Positions 1 through 11,851 of a stretch of 64,000 bases of DNA are shown one piece after another. Under the pieces are notes generated by a model that was not told the origin of the DNA, did no database searches, and was given only the letters and a program-made list of their open reading frames with translations. Source of the stretch: Pyxicephalus adspersus (taxonomy: Eukaryota > Chordata > Amphibia > Anura > Pyxicephalidae); the NCBI RefSeq assembly GCF_032062135.1, contig NC_092862.1, positions 97,005,283 to 97,069,282 on the forward strand, read 5' to 3'. Numbering within the stretch: position 1 is the first letter of the stretch; every line of letters starts with the position of its first letter. The position numbers and the translations under genes were made by a program.

Positions 1-880
1 CTCTCAGGAACAATGTGTTAAAAAATACAACCAAATAGGTACATAAAAAATAATAATAATAGCTAAATATCCCCAGGGATACAAAATATACTTCAATTAT
101 AACCCTAACAATCCCTGAAGATATTAGTTCACCGATTCCAGTTATACAATGAACAGGAGCATTAATAAAATACATAGTTACCCAGGAATATGTATGTAAA
201 AAGTATGACAATTACAAAACTCTGCATAGATAAATACTCGTAATGCACTTTTTGACCCCCTTTTGCCTTCATAACGTAGATTCAACCAGGTGCTGGAAAC
301 ATTCCTCAGGTATTTTGGTCTATATTGAAACATGTGGAGATCACTTGAGCACAGTGAACCCATAAAGTGGTCATAAAGGAATAAACCTGCTCAACAACAA
401 TGCTAAGATAGCCTGTGACATTTAAACAATGTTCATGTGTTAGTAAGAGACTCAGAGCGGGCCAAGAAAACTTTCCCCACATCATTATACCAACTGCCTA
501 AACCATTGATACAAGGCTGGATGAATCCAAGTTTTTATGTTTTTTAACACCAAACTCTGACCCTACCATTTAAATTTCACAGCACAATTTGAGATTTATC
601 AGACCAGACAACATTTTACCTGTGATTTTGGTGAACCTTTGCAAATTGAAGTATCAGGAGCTGACAGGAGTGGCACCCAGTGTGGTCTCCTTCAGCTACA
701 ATTGTGCTGTGCTACATTTGCTTTGATGTGCTGTGCATTTCAGATATGCTCTTCTGCATACCTGTGCTTTAATGAGTGATCACTTGAGTTACTGTTCTCT
801 TTTTATTAGCTTGGTAAATTAGATATTTGTGGTAACATGTGCTTAAACATGTCTAATAAAGTGGTGCTGAGTGTATGCGG
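1..880. other. Intron, nothing recognised
   Basis: AT-rich sequence with short unrelated open frames on both strands. I see no family motif, long repeat or splice-bounded open frame. Confidence 0.5.
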
Positions 881-940
881 TTTGTTTATAAAGCAGTGAA
901 TCTGACATTCACTAAAACATTCCCTGGTGGAGAATCACCA
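881..940 (+). repeat. Fragment of a palindromic MITE (same family as 21117-21240)
   Basis: The stretch with TTTATAAAGCAGTGAATC, then a TGACATTCACT core and TGGTGGAGAATCA, matches the arms of the complete palindromic element at 21.1 kb with few differences. Only one arm is present here, so this is a truncated copy. Confidence 0.65.
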
Positions 941-3900
941 TTTTGGAAGCAGTATTGAACCATTCATTATCATTAAAACAAAAGCAGTTGAAACCCCATT
1001 TACATGCCTTTGAGGATGTTGTGGCTGTGTTGTTGTTTCAAAAGCTGAAAATAGCAGAAAGTCAGCATACCACTTCCATAGACTTCAAAGGATACACTTT
1101 TCAACCTTGTCTTCAAGCAGTGCTATGAGGTTCAGAGTATTCTAAGAGACCTCAGACAAGCCATGATCCTATGCAACATGTGAAAGAGAATTAAAACCAG
1201 TTAGTAGATTGCTTTAATAAATGCTCATAAATGCATAATGGTTGACACTAAGCACTAGGGAGCTGTAGTAGTAGAAGTTTTCTGGTAGAGAGACTAAATA
1301 AATATATATAATTAAACTGTTTTGCATCCCAGGGCATTCCCATCAGAGAATGCTAATGAAATGATGAAACAAAACTGTGGAAACTCCAGACACACGCTAT
1401 GCTTCTGGGTTCCAGGTTAGCTGGAAAGTAAGAAAACAATTGGAATTTCTAAATTATCTCAAAGCTGCTAATTTTCATAACAAGTTCAGTTTTTTTTCTT
1501 TCTCACTATGGCGTTTGTGACTACTGGTTTAGCTGGCAGCCTTTTAAAAGTCATAAAGAATATTTTTTGTCAGTGTGACTTGAATAGAAGTGGTAAAGTT
1601 AGGGGATAGCACACATAAAAGTGGCTGTTTGGAAAAAAGTGTTTTTAGCTATGTAAGAAGTCTAGGCAATTTGAAGCAAAGGTAGGAAGTTTCAAGTAAT
1701 TGAATGGTTATATTTCAGAGAGAGAAAGGACAAATGAAGGGTCGGTAGAACGGGAAGCCTTGCACTGAGGTCATAATTCCTGAGAAATCTGCAGTATATG
1801 CTTTTAGTCCTATGGCTAATACTGGTTGACTAATAATAGCTAAAATTACTGATGTAAATATGGCTATTGAATAGTAATTTCAGAAGTTGCACACTCATTA
1901 CTCAACTGTGTTGATCATTTATTGACCAATAACCACAAAATGGTAAAACAAAAAATACATTTAAAACTCACTTGTACTTAAAAGCTTTTTTAATATCATT
2001 ACTTAGCTGTATATATTTGCATCATTGTTAATAAATCTTTACATTTCAGTAGCGGGAGAATCCATCTGTAAAATTTGAAATTCAACCAGGGTTAGGCTGA
2101 TTATCAGCTGGTAGAAATGTATCACTGATATACTGGCATTTAATTTGCAATTTAACAATATAATAAGTGGTCACTTATGTCAAAAAAAAAATCCTGTTTC
2201 ACAAAGTTTACAAGTTTGTATGTTGGTGGCTAAAGGGTACAAGTTTACAGACTCCCACCACTTTGTATCTGTTTCAGCACTGGGCGTAAATAGTGGGACT
2301 ACTATAGAAACACTCCAAGTTCACAAAATGGTAACCAGCAGGGAGTGTTTATTATTAGAGGTATTCAGAAATATATCTTAATAAATTTAGTTTAACAAGC
2401 AGAACACAACAGCAAAAAAAGAAGTACAAAAAATTGTCAAGCAAATACTCCCCTCAGCTCTTGGTGCTAATGCTTCTGGTAGGTGGGGTAATATCATCAT
2501 GCCTTCTAGCTGGGTCCATTGAAATTCAGGCATTTGAAATCTTACAGGAATGTGTTCCAAGATTAAGCTAGAGCTTGTTTTCCCTGGATTTTAAATACCT
2601 AGCTTTCAATGTACACAGCTTCACCTTCAACAATACATTGACATATGTGGCTATATGTACGTACATGGGGGGTCTGCAGGGCTCTCTGTTGGCATGGAAT
2701 GCAGAGTGAGGGATGGCACTGCTTTAACAGTATTTTTTCTGTAGTTGACCCTACTTCTCGTGTTTGGTCTGTTTAAGACTCCCCCAATAATAGTGGATAA
2801 GTCAATTGATTGCCTTCTGAACATATTATAACATGCATTTTTACGTACATGTCCAAGGCCTAATCAACCAGTATCCAAAAAAGATTGCACAGAGCACTTT
2901 AAGTTCAAGTTGTTTTTTCAAACTAAAGTTAACGGATTATTGTTTTAGGTCTGAATGCAGAATTACAAATATTTCTGATGAACATAATGTCTCAGATGGT
3001 CCTATATCTATTTAGTTTTGGAGTGCAGTCATGCATTGATAAACTTTTGGTAGTATAAGTAGCCATAACTAATAATAACTATATTATTCCTATTAAATTT
3101 AAGCATTATTTGTCTTACCTGTATAGTCTTTTTACATCAAGCAAAAATTATTTTAACAGAATAAAACTGGGCATGTTCAGTTTTTCATTCTGCTTTGATC
3201 AGTCATACCTCATTGAGCTGTAAGAAATTTGATTTCGATCATCCATGTATATACATAATAAAGCATGGAACATTGGGCTATAGTGGTAATAATGTAATAA
3301 AAAATATATATATTTCCATCATACAATAGTTCTTTTATGTGTGCATATTCCCTGGTGTGCTATGATTGAAAAAGCACATTTTGTAGCAGAACTTATTCAG
3401 CATTTGACATAAGATAATTTGAATTTGCCATGCTTGTGAGATAACTCACTAGGGAGAGCGCAGTCTTAAATAAATAATACAGATAAAAATGTATACTTCC
3501 TTCTATTTCAAAGCTAATGCAGCCAGCTTACAATGGAATGGTAACATGAAGACACAGCTCCATAATTTGATGGATTTGTTTTGACAGCAGCCAAATAATT
3601 GAGAGTGAAAGGTGTCAGGAAGGATGATATATCGTATAAGCCACATTCAGGAGGCTACCCCAGAAGCAACTCCAACAAGAGTATTATTTCCTTTGATATC
3701 CCACTGTTACTCACTTCCAGTTTATTACAAATCTATGAAAGGTATTCAGTTTAACAGATCGGGGAGGTGTTGCTGGGGAGAGAGAGGATTGCAAGTAAGC
3801 TGGGAATTAGGACAATGCATCCTGACAACTGGATCTGTTCTGGGTAGACTAAAGAATTACAGGTTGGATAGAGGATAATATGTACATAATATGAGAAACT

Positions 3901-4149
3901 GAAAAACCTTGTCATAAAAATATGAAAAGTATACTGTACCTTTCATCTAACTATGTGCAAGTTAGGGGACATAAAAACATAAATGATATGATGAAAGGTT
4001 TCTAATATTATTTTCAATCATGTATTTGCATTTTTTTTTGTATTTGCTTTACCACCAATGTATAATTATAATATAAATAAGAATGTTAGTAATAACTGGA
4101 TGTACCTTATGGGGATATTAGTTGCAGTATTAATATAGGGGTCAGTTAT

Positions 4150-4150
<1 letters not shown>
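941..4150. other. Intron, nothing recognised
   Basis: About 3.2 kb of AT-rich sequence. The short open frames (for example 2145-2381 and 3612-3878 on +) have no recognisable domain and look like chance. No clear repeat boundary was seen. Confidence 0.45.

Positions 4151-4152
<2 letters not shown>

Positions 4153-4209
<57 letters not shown>
4153..4209. repeat. (AT)n microsatellite
   Basis: Nearly uninterrupted AT dinucleotide run of roughly 55 bases. Such runs are hypervariable in length and prone to assembly error. Confidence 0.95.
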
Positions 4210-4215
<6 letters not shown>

Positions 4216-5090
4216 TACTTTAGATGCAATTGTGGCAATGTGCTGGAAAAATCATGTTGATTTATGACAAGGTCCCTTCATTCTTGTGCTTTGAATTGAG
4301 CCTCTCACATACATTTTGAAAATTGTAGTAAGTAGCTTCAAAGGAGGGGACTTAGTCATGTGCAATAGCTCTTGACCCATTCTCAACATGGAAAAAGATA
4401 TAAAATGTACTTACTTTCCACCTAGGATGCCTAGTTGATGGTGACATAAGGGTCCGTCCTCCTGGTGAGGTGTTGAGAATGCTGAAAATCACAAATGTAT
4501 TTTATATGTGGGAGATGTGTTATGGGAGGCAAAAATTTCCAAAACTGTTTTTTTTCAATTGAGCAGGTAGTTATTTTATTAAATGAAGGACATCCTATTT
4601 CCCTTTCTGCATTAAAGACCTTTGTGACTGCTCTTTTTCGAGGTGGAGCTTTGGTTCCAATTTAGGGCATTTGGCTTTTAAATGCTGGGGCAAAACTTAA
4701 CACCAAGAGGGATAACATTATACTGTAAGCAACTTGGTAAAAGTTGTACTGTGTACAGGTTGCGCATAGTATTCAAGGACCTCCACAGTTACATCTTTTG
4801 AAAACTAACTAATCTACTGAGGCACCACATGCAGTATTGTCATCAAATATGTTTTGGACCATAAAAAATACTGAAACTAGCCCTAAAACTTCAATTTCAG
4901 GAACAGATGATAGGTAGTGTCTATATTGAAGAGTGCCTCTTTTTTTTTTTTTTTTTTTTAAGGTATTACTCATAGCTGATTAGTAGTTTTAAATTCCAGG
5001 AAAGAGATTCCAAGCCTATTAAATGACCTGACTTCAATATTAGGGTGGACCCCATGCTGTTTTTTTTCCATAAATAAAAGGCTTTAGCCC
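4210..5090. other. Intron with a poly(T) run
   Basis: No gene or element recognised except a run of about 20 T at 4940-4959, which could be the reversed tail of an old retroposon, though nothing upstream of the tail is identifiable. Confidence 0.45.
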
Positions 5091-5094
5091 AGTG

Positions 5095-5290
5095 GCCAGA
5101 TTCACTGAGCCATACTATACCTGTCATTGACAGGTATAGCTCATGTTAGCCAGTCAGGCCAGAGGACTATGACAGCTTTCATAGAATGCTGTCCACTGAT
5201 TCACTGAGCTGTACTATACCTGACATTACAAGTATAATGTACAGCCTCAGGTGCCATGTGCTGTCAATGACAGGTATAAAGCTCAGTACC
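5095..5290. repeat. Palindrome-rich repeat with three copies of one motif
   Basis: The motif CACTGAGC followed by TATACCTGTCATTGACAG appears in direct order near 5104, in diverged direct order near 5200 (ACTGAGCTGTACTATACCTG), and inverted near 5260-5286. The first copy is itself a small hairpin (TATACCTGTC and GACAGGTATA). This is typical of a non-autonomous DNA element; the superfamily is not assigned. Confidence 0.6.
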
Positions 5291-7970
5291 TAATTTGATG
5301 CTCAGCTTTATTTGTTTCGGGCCAAGTGACCAAGTTTGAAGTTGAATTTGTCACAGAAATTAAACCAAGCACCATGCCTAATATGGACAAAAAAAGCTTC
5401 AAATTTAGAGGTTAGATTTGGGGTTCTGGGATAGTGTTCAGTTAGGGGAAAGCATAAATGTTACAGGATGTATTTGATGTTTGAAATATTTTTTAGGCTA
5501 GAGGAATATAATGGAGCTTTGATATTTTAATAGCTGAAAGCTTAGTTCTATAATTACCCATTTGGCAAATATAGAAAAATATAGAAAACCTTTTCAGTTT
5601 TCCACCGACAAAAAGATGGTAACTCAATGGATAATGGACAGTGGCAGTCATTATGGCCTCCTGTGCTGGCCTAGTTACTGTATATGCAAAGGCACAAACA
5701 GGCTCAATCTCAGTTCAAGGTGGGACTCGCTTTGACTTTGTAGTCTTGGGTACCAAAGGACTGTGTCCCAGTATTTGAACAGTGTTCAAGTTGTTTAAAT
5801 CAACCCCGATTAAAAATGAATTTGATAACCCATGGGAAACTGATGTTAGCAATGAACTGTCACTTAACTCCGAACCAAGCTCCTCCGTAGTCCGTGAAAT
5901 GGTCTTGTGAACCTCTCAGCAGTCTGTGTGCATGCCAGTTACGCTATCTTGTGGCAGTCTACACAATCGTAACAATAAATATCAGTTTTTTAATTATTAA
6001 GTATAGCACTGTTTAACTGGTAAGTAGAAGCCTTTACTAGTGCTATAAAATATGTGAAATACTATTAACAGCCATTAGGATTTATGAGACTCACTCATCC
6101 TCAATGATCACAAATTGTTACATACATATCATTGGTAAATACCTTTTTGATATTGGCATATACTGAATTTGAAAACATGTATTGGACAATAATAGTACTT
6201 AGTGTGGATATTCATTACATGTATGCAATATTATATTTAGGTTGAGTATACCATACAGTAAAATAGCAGCACACAGTATATTGTTAGCACTGCTAGTACA
6301 AATGTGTTAGGTATCATTATAATGACTTGTAAATTATAAATGTGACACATAAGAAATTATGAATGTTCTAAAACCCAGGCATACGGAAGATGTTATACAA
6401 ATACATATTCTTACTGTTGTAATGGCAAAGCTCAGCACACATTTTGCAGCGAACCTGGTACATTTCTCTTGTTCCATCCTTAGCACTTGAATTACAAAAA
6501 AGCTATGTAACTTTTCAAGCAGAAAATCTTGGAAATCATGGAGAAATGCAATTTATGAACTGGGAGGTAGTTGAGATACAATGTGGAAAGGATTCTGGAT
6601 GACATGAAGTGGAAGTGTGCTGGAAAAACTCATAGCTCATTGGCGGCATAATGGAAATCAAATGTAATGTCTAATTTAGACACAAGGCTGCAGTGAGGTT
6701 TGCAGTCCATTTGCCTGTGAAAAAGAAGAATCATATCTCAGTGAAGTTCTAGTATTATGTCCATTTCATTCCTATTTACAGTAACCTGTTATATGAAGCT
6801 GATGATGCACAAACGTATCAGTTTGACGCTTCTGTGCATTCCTCCTCACTTATAAACTTCCGTGATGACAACACCCTTTTATCACACACATCATCATCAA
6901 AATAGCACTGCATATTCCATGATTTCCAAGATCAGGTCCCTTTGCATGAATATTTTGTGTGAGCTGTATAAGTATTAGTGATAAAGCTTAACAACCAGTC
7001 TTGAGCAGATGAATTATTGGCAGTTAGAGCATTGGCTAGATGGAGAGGGAACACCTTACAAACATTATATAAAATGTTCATTATCATTTTTTAAATCTTC
7101 TCTGAGCACGTAGGGTAGCCAGTAGAGCTCATACCCAGGATAAAGAAGGACAGAGTTGTGGCTGCCTGCCTCACATGGGCACTGAGAGGAGGAGAAGATG
7201 CAATAACAAAGGATTGGAAGCTAATCATGGCAAATTCTACTTGTAAGTGTGTCTGACATTATTTGATTTACTTTCAGACACATGCTGCATTTTGTACATT
7301 ATCTACAATTTTATGTAAGAATATTAAAAATAGGATGCCATTTATTTTTCTTTCAAATATTTGTGATAATACTTTGCATAATAGACAGTAATGGTGATAT
7401 ACAAATAGTAATACAAACTGGGGCACACAGCATGAGATAATGGGGAAGGGTTAATATCCCTTAAAAACTATCTACACTATAAAAACAATAAGCACCGAAA
7501 CCATCACATATCACTCACCCACATGTCTTGGTCCATCCCCATACAAAAAAAAAAAAATATTAGGCAGGTTACACCTATTCTAATAAAACAGTCCCAGCAC
7601 TGGCCAAATTTACAAAGTTGTCTCCAAATTTCATGCAGGAAAGTGATTGTGCCCTGCATCTTTTGTACATCTGAGCCTAGTCTAGCTCATTAAAATCTGA
7701 CATTAGACCAATTCAAACACTGCTTTACCATTCTTCATCTCCTAATTCTTGAAAGAAAACACCTATGTGAGCTTTGTGTCTATATTTCAGCCTTTTTCCT
7801 CAGTAAAACTATCCTACTACTTGCCAATTTTTACATATGTGTGGTATCTTAATATTTAATAACGCAATACATATCAAATTAGATCTGGTCTTGTAGTATT
7901 GTTTTTTCTCTTCTATTGTCCCATTAAAATATGAAGATTTTGGTGTTGATTATTTGGGGTCTGACTCAAG
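5291..7970. other. Intron, nothing recognised
   Basis: Unique-looking AT-rich sequence. No open frame with a known domain and no clear terminal repeats were seen. Confidence 0.45.
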
Positions 7971-8194
7971 GGGCCTTATTTATCAAAGCTCCCGAAGCCT
8001 GGTGAAGATAGAATACCATGAGTGAACCTGGGTGATTTAGCAAACCTGGAATTGATTTACTAAAAATAATTTGCTATTAGTTGGGAAATGTTTTCAATCC
8101 TGGATCAGATACATTCCAGGTTTGCTAGATCATCCAGATTCTTCCAAAATAGTCTATCTTCTCCAGTCTCAGAGAGCTTTATTAAACCAGGCCC
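7971..8194. mobile_element. MITE with long terminal inverted repeats (GGGCCT...AGGCCC)
   Basis: The left end reads GGGCCTTATTTATCAAAGCT; the right end, read in reverse, is GGGCCTGGTTTAATAAAGCT. Inside, GAAGATAGA, TGATTTAGCAAACCTGGAAT and AAATGTTTTCAATCC recur in reverse order, so the whole 224 bp folds on itself. It has no coding capacity. A fragment of the same family lies at 34975-35025. Confidence 0.8.
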
Positions 8195-10290
8195 AAGGTA
8201 TCTGAAACGTACAAGAGAATGAAAACATGTATGGAAGTAAAAGTGGAGGTCTTCATAGGTTGTATAAAAGTAAAGGATACAACATAATTTCTATAAAATC
8301 AGCTTTAGATATTATTATTTTTTAACATAGCGAGTGACATTGGAATTATGTCTGATATGGACTACCTGTAGTGCCACTGCAAAAAAACTAATAAAATAAA
8401 AGACAATGGCTATACTTGGCATGTCCCTAAATAGGGGACAATGGGGGCCATGCCTTTAGTAAGCATCTTTACTTAAGCAATAGGGCTATAAATATGTTTT
8501 ATGATCCCCATGATGGAAGGGACCCCAAACTCTTGTAGAGTCAAAAAATTAAGACTAGTGCAAAAGACTAGTGTAAAAAGTTTTCTTCAAAGTAACCTCA
8601 GGGGATTATTAGATGCCTATTATCACATCTGAACTCTGTTGAAGTTCTTTAGGCACAATCTTTGCTCCCATAGCCTGTGCTCTGGTTAGCTGGGCATTGA
8701 CAGCTCTGTTCTGGTCCTGGCAAATTTTGGCAAGGGACAAATTTTAATAGATGACTTAAAAAATCTTAAAAACATCAGGTCTTGTTGGGGTGTTCCTGAT
8801 TTGCTGTGATAAGTACCTGCCAAAAAGGCCCTGGCCTTAATGAGTTAAAGCTGCACAAGAGTGTACTAAACAATATTAGGTAGATGGGTTTAAAGTTTTG
8901 GCTTGTCAGTGTATATGTGATAATGACATCAAAACTTATATGATGTTTTAGAACCACTTTGATTAGACCACAATCAGTAGTCAGCCATGGCAGGAAATGA
9001 GATGTAACAGCCACACAAAGTGTTGCTTGCTGGATATGACAGGGGAGAACTTTTATTAACATGCCCTTTGCATGGAGCATCATGCTGTGTTAATTACAGA
9101 AGGTAAGTTGATAATAAACACATCAATAATTTCTAATAGCTTTCTTTCTGTATGTAACCTGGGGCCAACACAGGAGTTTAAAGTAGGAACAATGAATTCA
9201 TAGGTCCCAAATATAATATGTATACGTAGGTTGGGTGTAACTTTTCCCTCTGAAAAATGTATGGAAGCCTAGCCATTCTGCTGACAGGTAGCTCGTAACA
9301 AAACGCGTTGGGTCTTGAGATCCAGTCTGATCATTGCAAACCTACTCTCACCCTTACTTTAATCTATATCCCTATATTCTAAATATATGTATAAAATATG
9401 CAGTTGACCAGTCTAGTACCATGTCCTATAAACCCTAAGTCTTATAGCAGTTAAAAATACTTTGTTGAGCACTATAACATTATATCACTTTTTTGGTGGA
9501 TTATACCTCTGTGTTTTGTTTGTTTTTTTTATCATCCACCCCCCCTTTTTACTTTTTTTTTATATTAGTCCCAAATAACATTTCAATATTGAAATCTTGA
9601 GAAAATCCATGTTTGTAAAGAAAACAAAACCTTTTACAGCAAAATAAACATACATTTAATTTCATAAAATGTTATAATGTTTAATTGGGAGCAGTTTAAA
9701 AAAGATTTTTTTCCAATCACCTGCCATCCACATACATGCACACTTACATTTATTTTTGTGTGACAATTCTTACACATTTAATGATGGTAACAAGTGTAAA
9801 CTATTCCTGTGTAATGTGAAATGGCCACTTGTGGTCTTAATTAAAAGTTTTATCACCATAAACCAGAAAGTATTAATTTACTACAATCTGATGAAATTAC
9901 ATTTATATACTGTATTCTAATCTCCCCTCCATTCAACAATGTAAACCAATGAAATTACCTGTTATGTACAAGTATGGAATGCTTTCTAAGTAACAGAGCT
10001 GCAACAGTACTTGCTTGGGGAGACCACAGCAGATAGTACGGCAGAAGGAGGCATACATTTTTTCCAGCAGTAAATACCTATACATATGCTGCCTTATGCC
10101 ACGTGTTTTATGGCACATGTTTTTTTACCTGTTGCCTTGCATGGGGCATGAACATTGCATTACTTAGCATGTTGACCACATCACATATGTATGTAATTTC
10201 AATTTCAGATCAAATTTTAGATGCACATTTCTTAGCAGGCAAAGTAGCACATAGCATACATTTATTCATGTTATTCGCTGAAGTATGTAC
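8195..10290. other. Intron, possible old repeat near 9.2-9.4 kb
   Basis: Mostly unrecognised. The stretch around 9285-9315 contains CGTAACAAAACGCGTTGGG, an unusual CpG-bearing motif that I associate with dispersed frog repeats, but I could not find its boundaries. The minus-strand open frames at 8775-9083 and 9933-10118 have no recognisable domain. Confidence 0.35.
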
Positions 10291-10291
10291 A

Positions 10292-10337
<46 letters not shown>
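10292..10337. repeat. (AT)n microsatellite
   Basis: About 46 bases of uninterrupted TA dinucleotide. An open frame that spans it (10103-10381) is an artefact giving alternating Tyr-Ile. Confidence 0.95.
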
Positions 10338-10340
<3 letters not shown>

Positions 10341-11520
10341 ATACCTCCTTTTTGCAACAAAAATGTCTTTTAAAAGAATAAAAAAAGAAACAAAATATTT
10401 CTTTAATGTACATTAAGGATGCCCAGGAGTTCACTCGAGCATATGGTTTAAGCTTTCAAGAACAATCTGTAGTCAGGCATTTTAAATGAAAATTGATTTG
10501 TGATTTACATGGTCAGTGGAAAGAAAATTAACTTATGGAAGCCTATAATGAAATATTAGACAAGTAAAAAAGGGGATTGTGATCTAGTGGAACTAAAAGT
10601 CCCGTCTGGAGGAGTTCTGTGACATTTTTACATTTATCTGCGTTCTGCATGAGTTGTAATGTTAGCAGTAATTTTATGGGACTGAATTGAAATAAAAATG
10701 GTGTTATCGTAGATTGCCTACACTATGAGATTGTGTTCACTGGAGAGTCTTGTATCCTTTTCTCCATTTTCCTTTAATATGACTCATTGCACTTTTTTTC
10801 AGCTACTGTTGTTGAATTCATTCAGCCTTTTACTGGGTGCTATTAAAGGAGAACATCAAGTGTACGCCAATGCAATTTAACTGCCGCTTGCACTTGCTCT
10901 TGCATTATGAGGGCACTGTCCAGAGAGTGAACAGGTATTATCTAGAATTTCTGGCACAGAGAGCCTACCTCGACACTTTATTACTGAGACAACTTTTATT
11001 CTACCTTTTCATCATCCCTCTTATTTCAAATTAGAGCTATCATGCCATACACTGTTTCAATTATCTTACCACAATTTACTAAAGCAACATGTTAGTAATA
11101 AACAAATATCCTGTGAGGGGAAGCCAGCAGAGTGTTTCTGCCTAAACCTATTAGCAACAAATATAAAAGAATATAAAAGTCAGTAGTCTGAAAATAAATA
11201 CAATCTTATAGTAATGAAGAACATTTTTTCATACAATTAATTTTAGATTACTGCATACAAAGCTGTGGAATAATGAGCAGCACTTAAAAAGAAGGACAGA
11301 TCCAAGTTATTTTAAAACAATAAAAAAAGATTGGATGAAAAATGTATTTGATAGTATATTATAAATAGTTTCCAAAAGTAAATGTTACAAATATTCATCA
11401 CTACAACTAATTTAATTATTTTATTGTGATTACTACTTTAACATTTATTGTTTATTGGGTCTTGTACTTGATATGTAGATGTATTAGTATGTAGATGGTA
11501 TTATGTATTTCTGCTTTAAT
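10338..11520. other. Intron, nothing recognised
   Basis: AT-rich, no element or gene recognised. A short open frame at 10837-11034 has no recognisable domain. Confidence 0.45.
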
Positions 11521-11529
11521 CATTTTTCC

Positions 11530-11851
11530 CATCCACTGGTGGTCTGCGAGGAAATTTTAGTGGTCCGCGGCTCTGTCCCCCGTATGGACACAACCCGCCC
11601 ACTCTCCCTTAGCAGGCTCAGGAACCTGCTTGCTAAACATCCTGATGGGGCAGTAGCGCGGGGCTGTGGAGGCAACAAAGGTTGCAGATCTGAGCCTGCG
11701 ATCGGAGATTGGGAAGGTTCTGGCATCATGACGTCACTCTGGGGGAAGTTTCTTTTACTTTGAGTGACACACGGCTCTCCACACATGTGAGGACCAGGTT
11801 TAGAAAAATTTAGTGATTCATGAGGTCGGAAAGGTTGGCAACCACTGCTAA
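11530..11851. mobile_element. GC-rich hAT/Charlie-like non-autonomous element
   Basis: A sharp GC- and CpG-rich block in AT-rich surroundings. The left part has GTGGTCTGCGAGG and TAGTGGTCCGCGGC; the right end reads GGTTGGCAACCACTG, which in reverse gives CAGTGGTTGCCAACC, the type of terminus known for hAT/Charlie elements. Overlapping open frames on both strands (11503-11763 and 11520-11786) lie inside it and match no transposase. The exact left end is uncertain. Confidence 0.6.

Noticed and set aside
11503..11786. Overlapping open frames on both strands, GC-rich
   Set aside because: They lie inside the hAT-like element and match no transposase; the openness comes from base composition.
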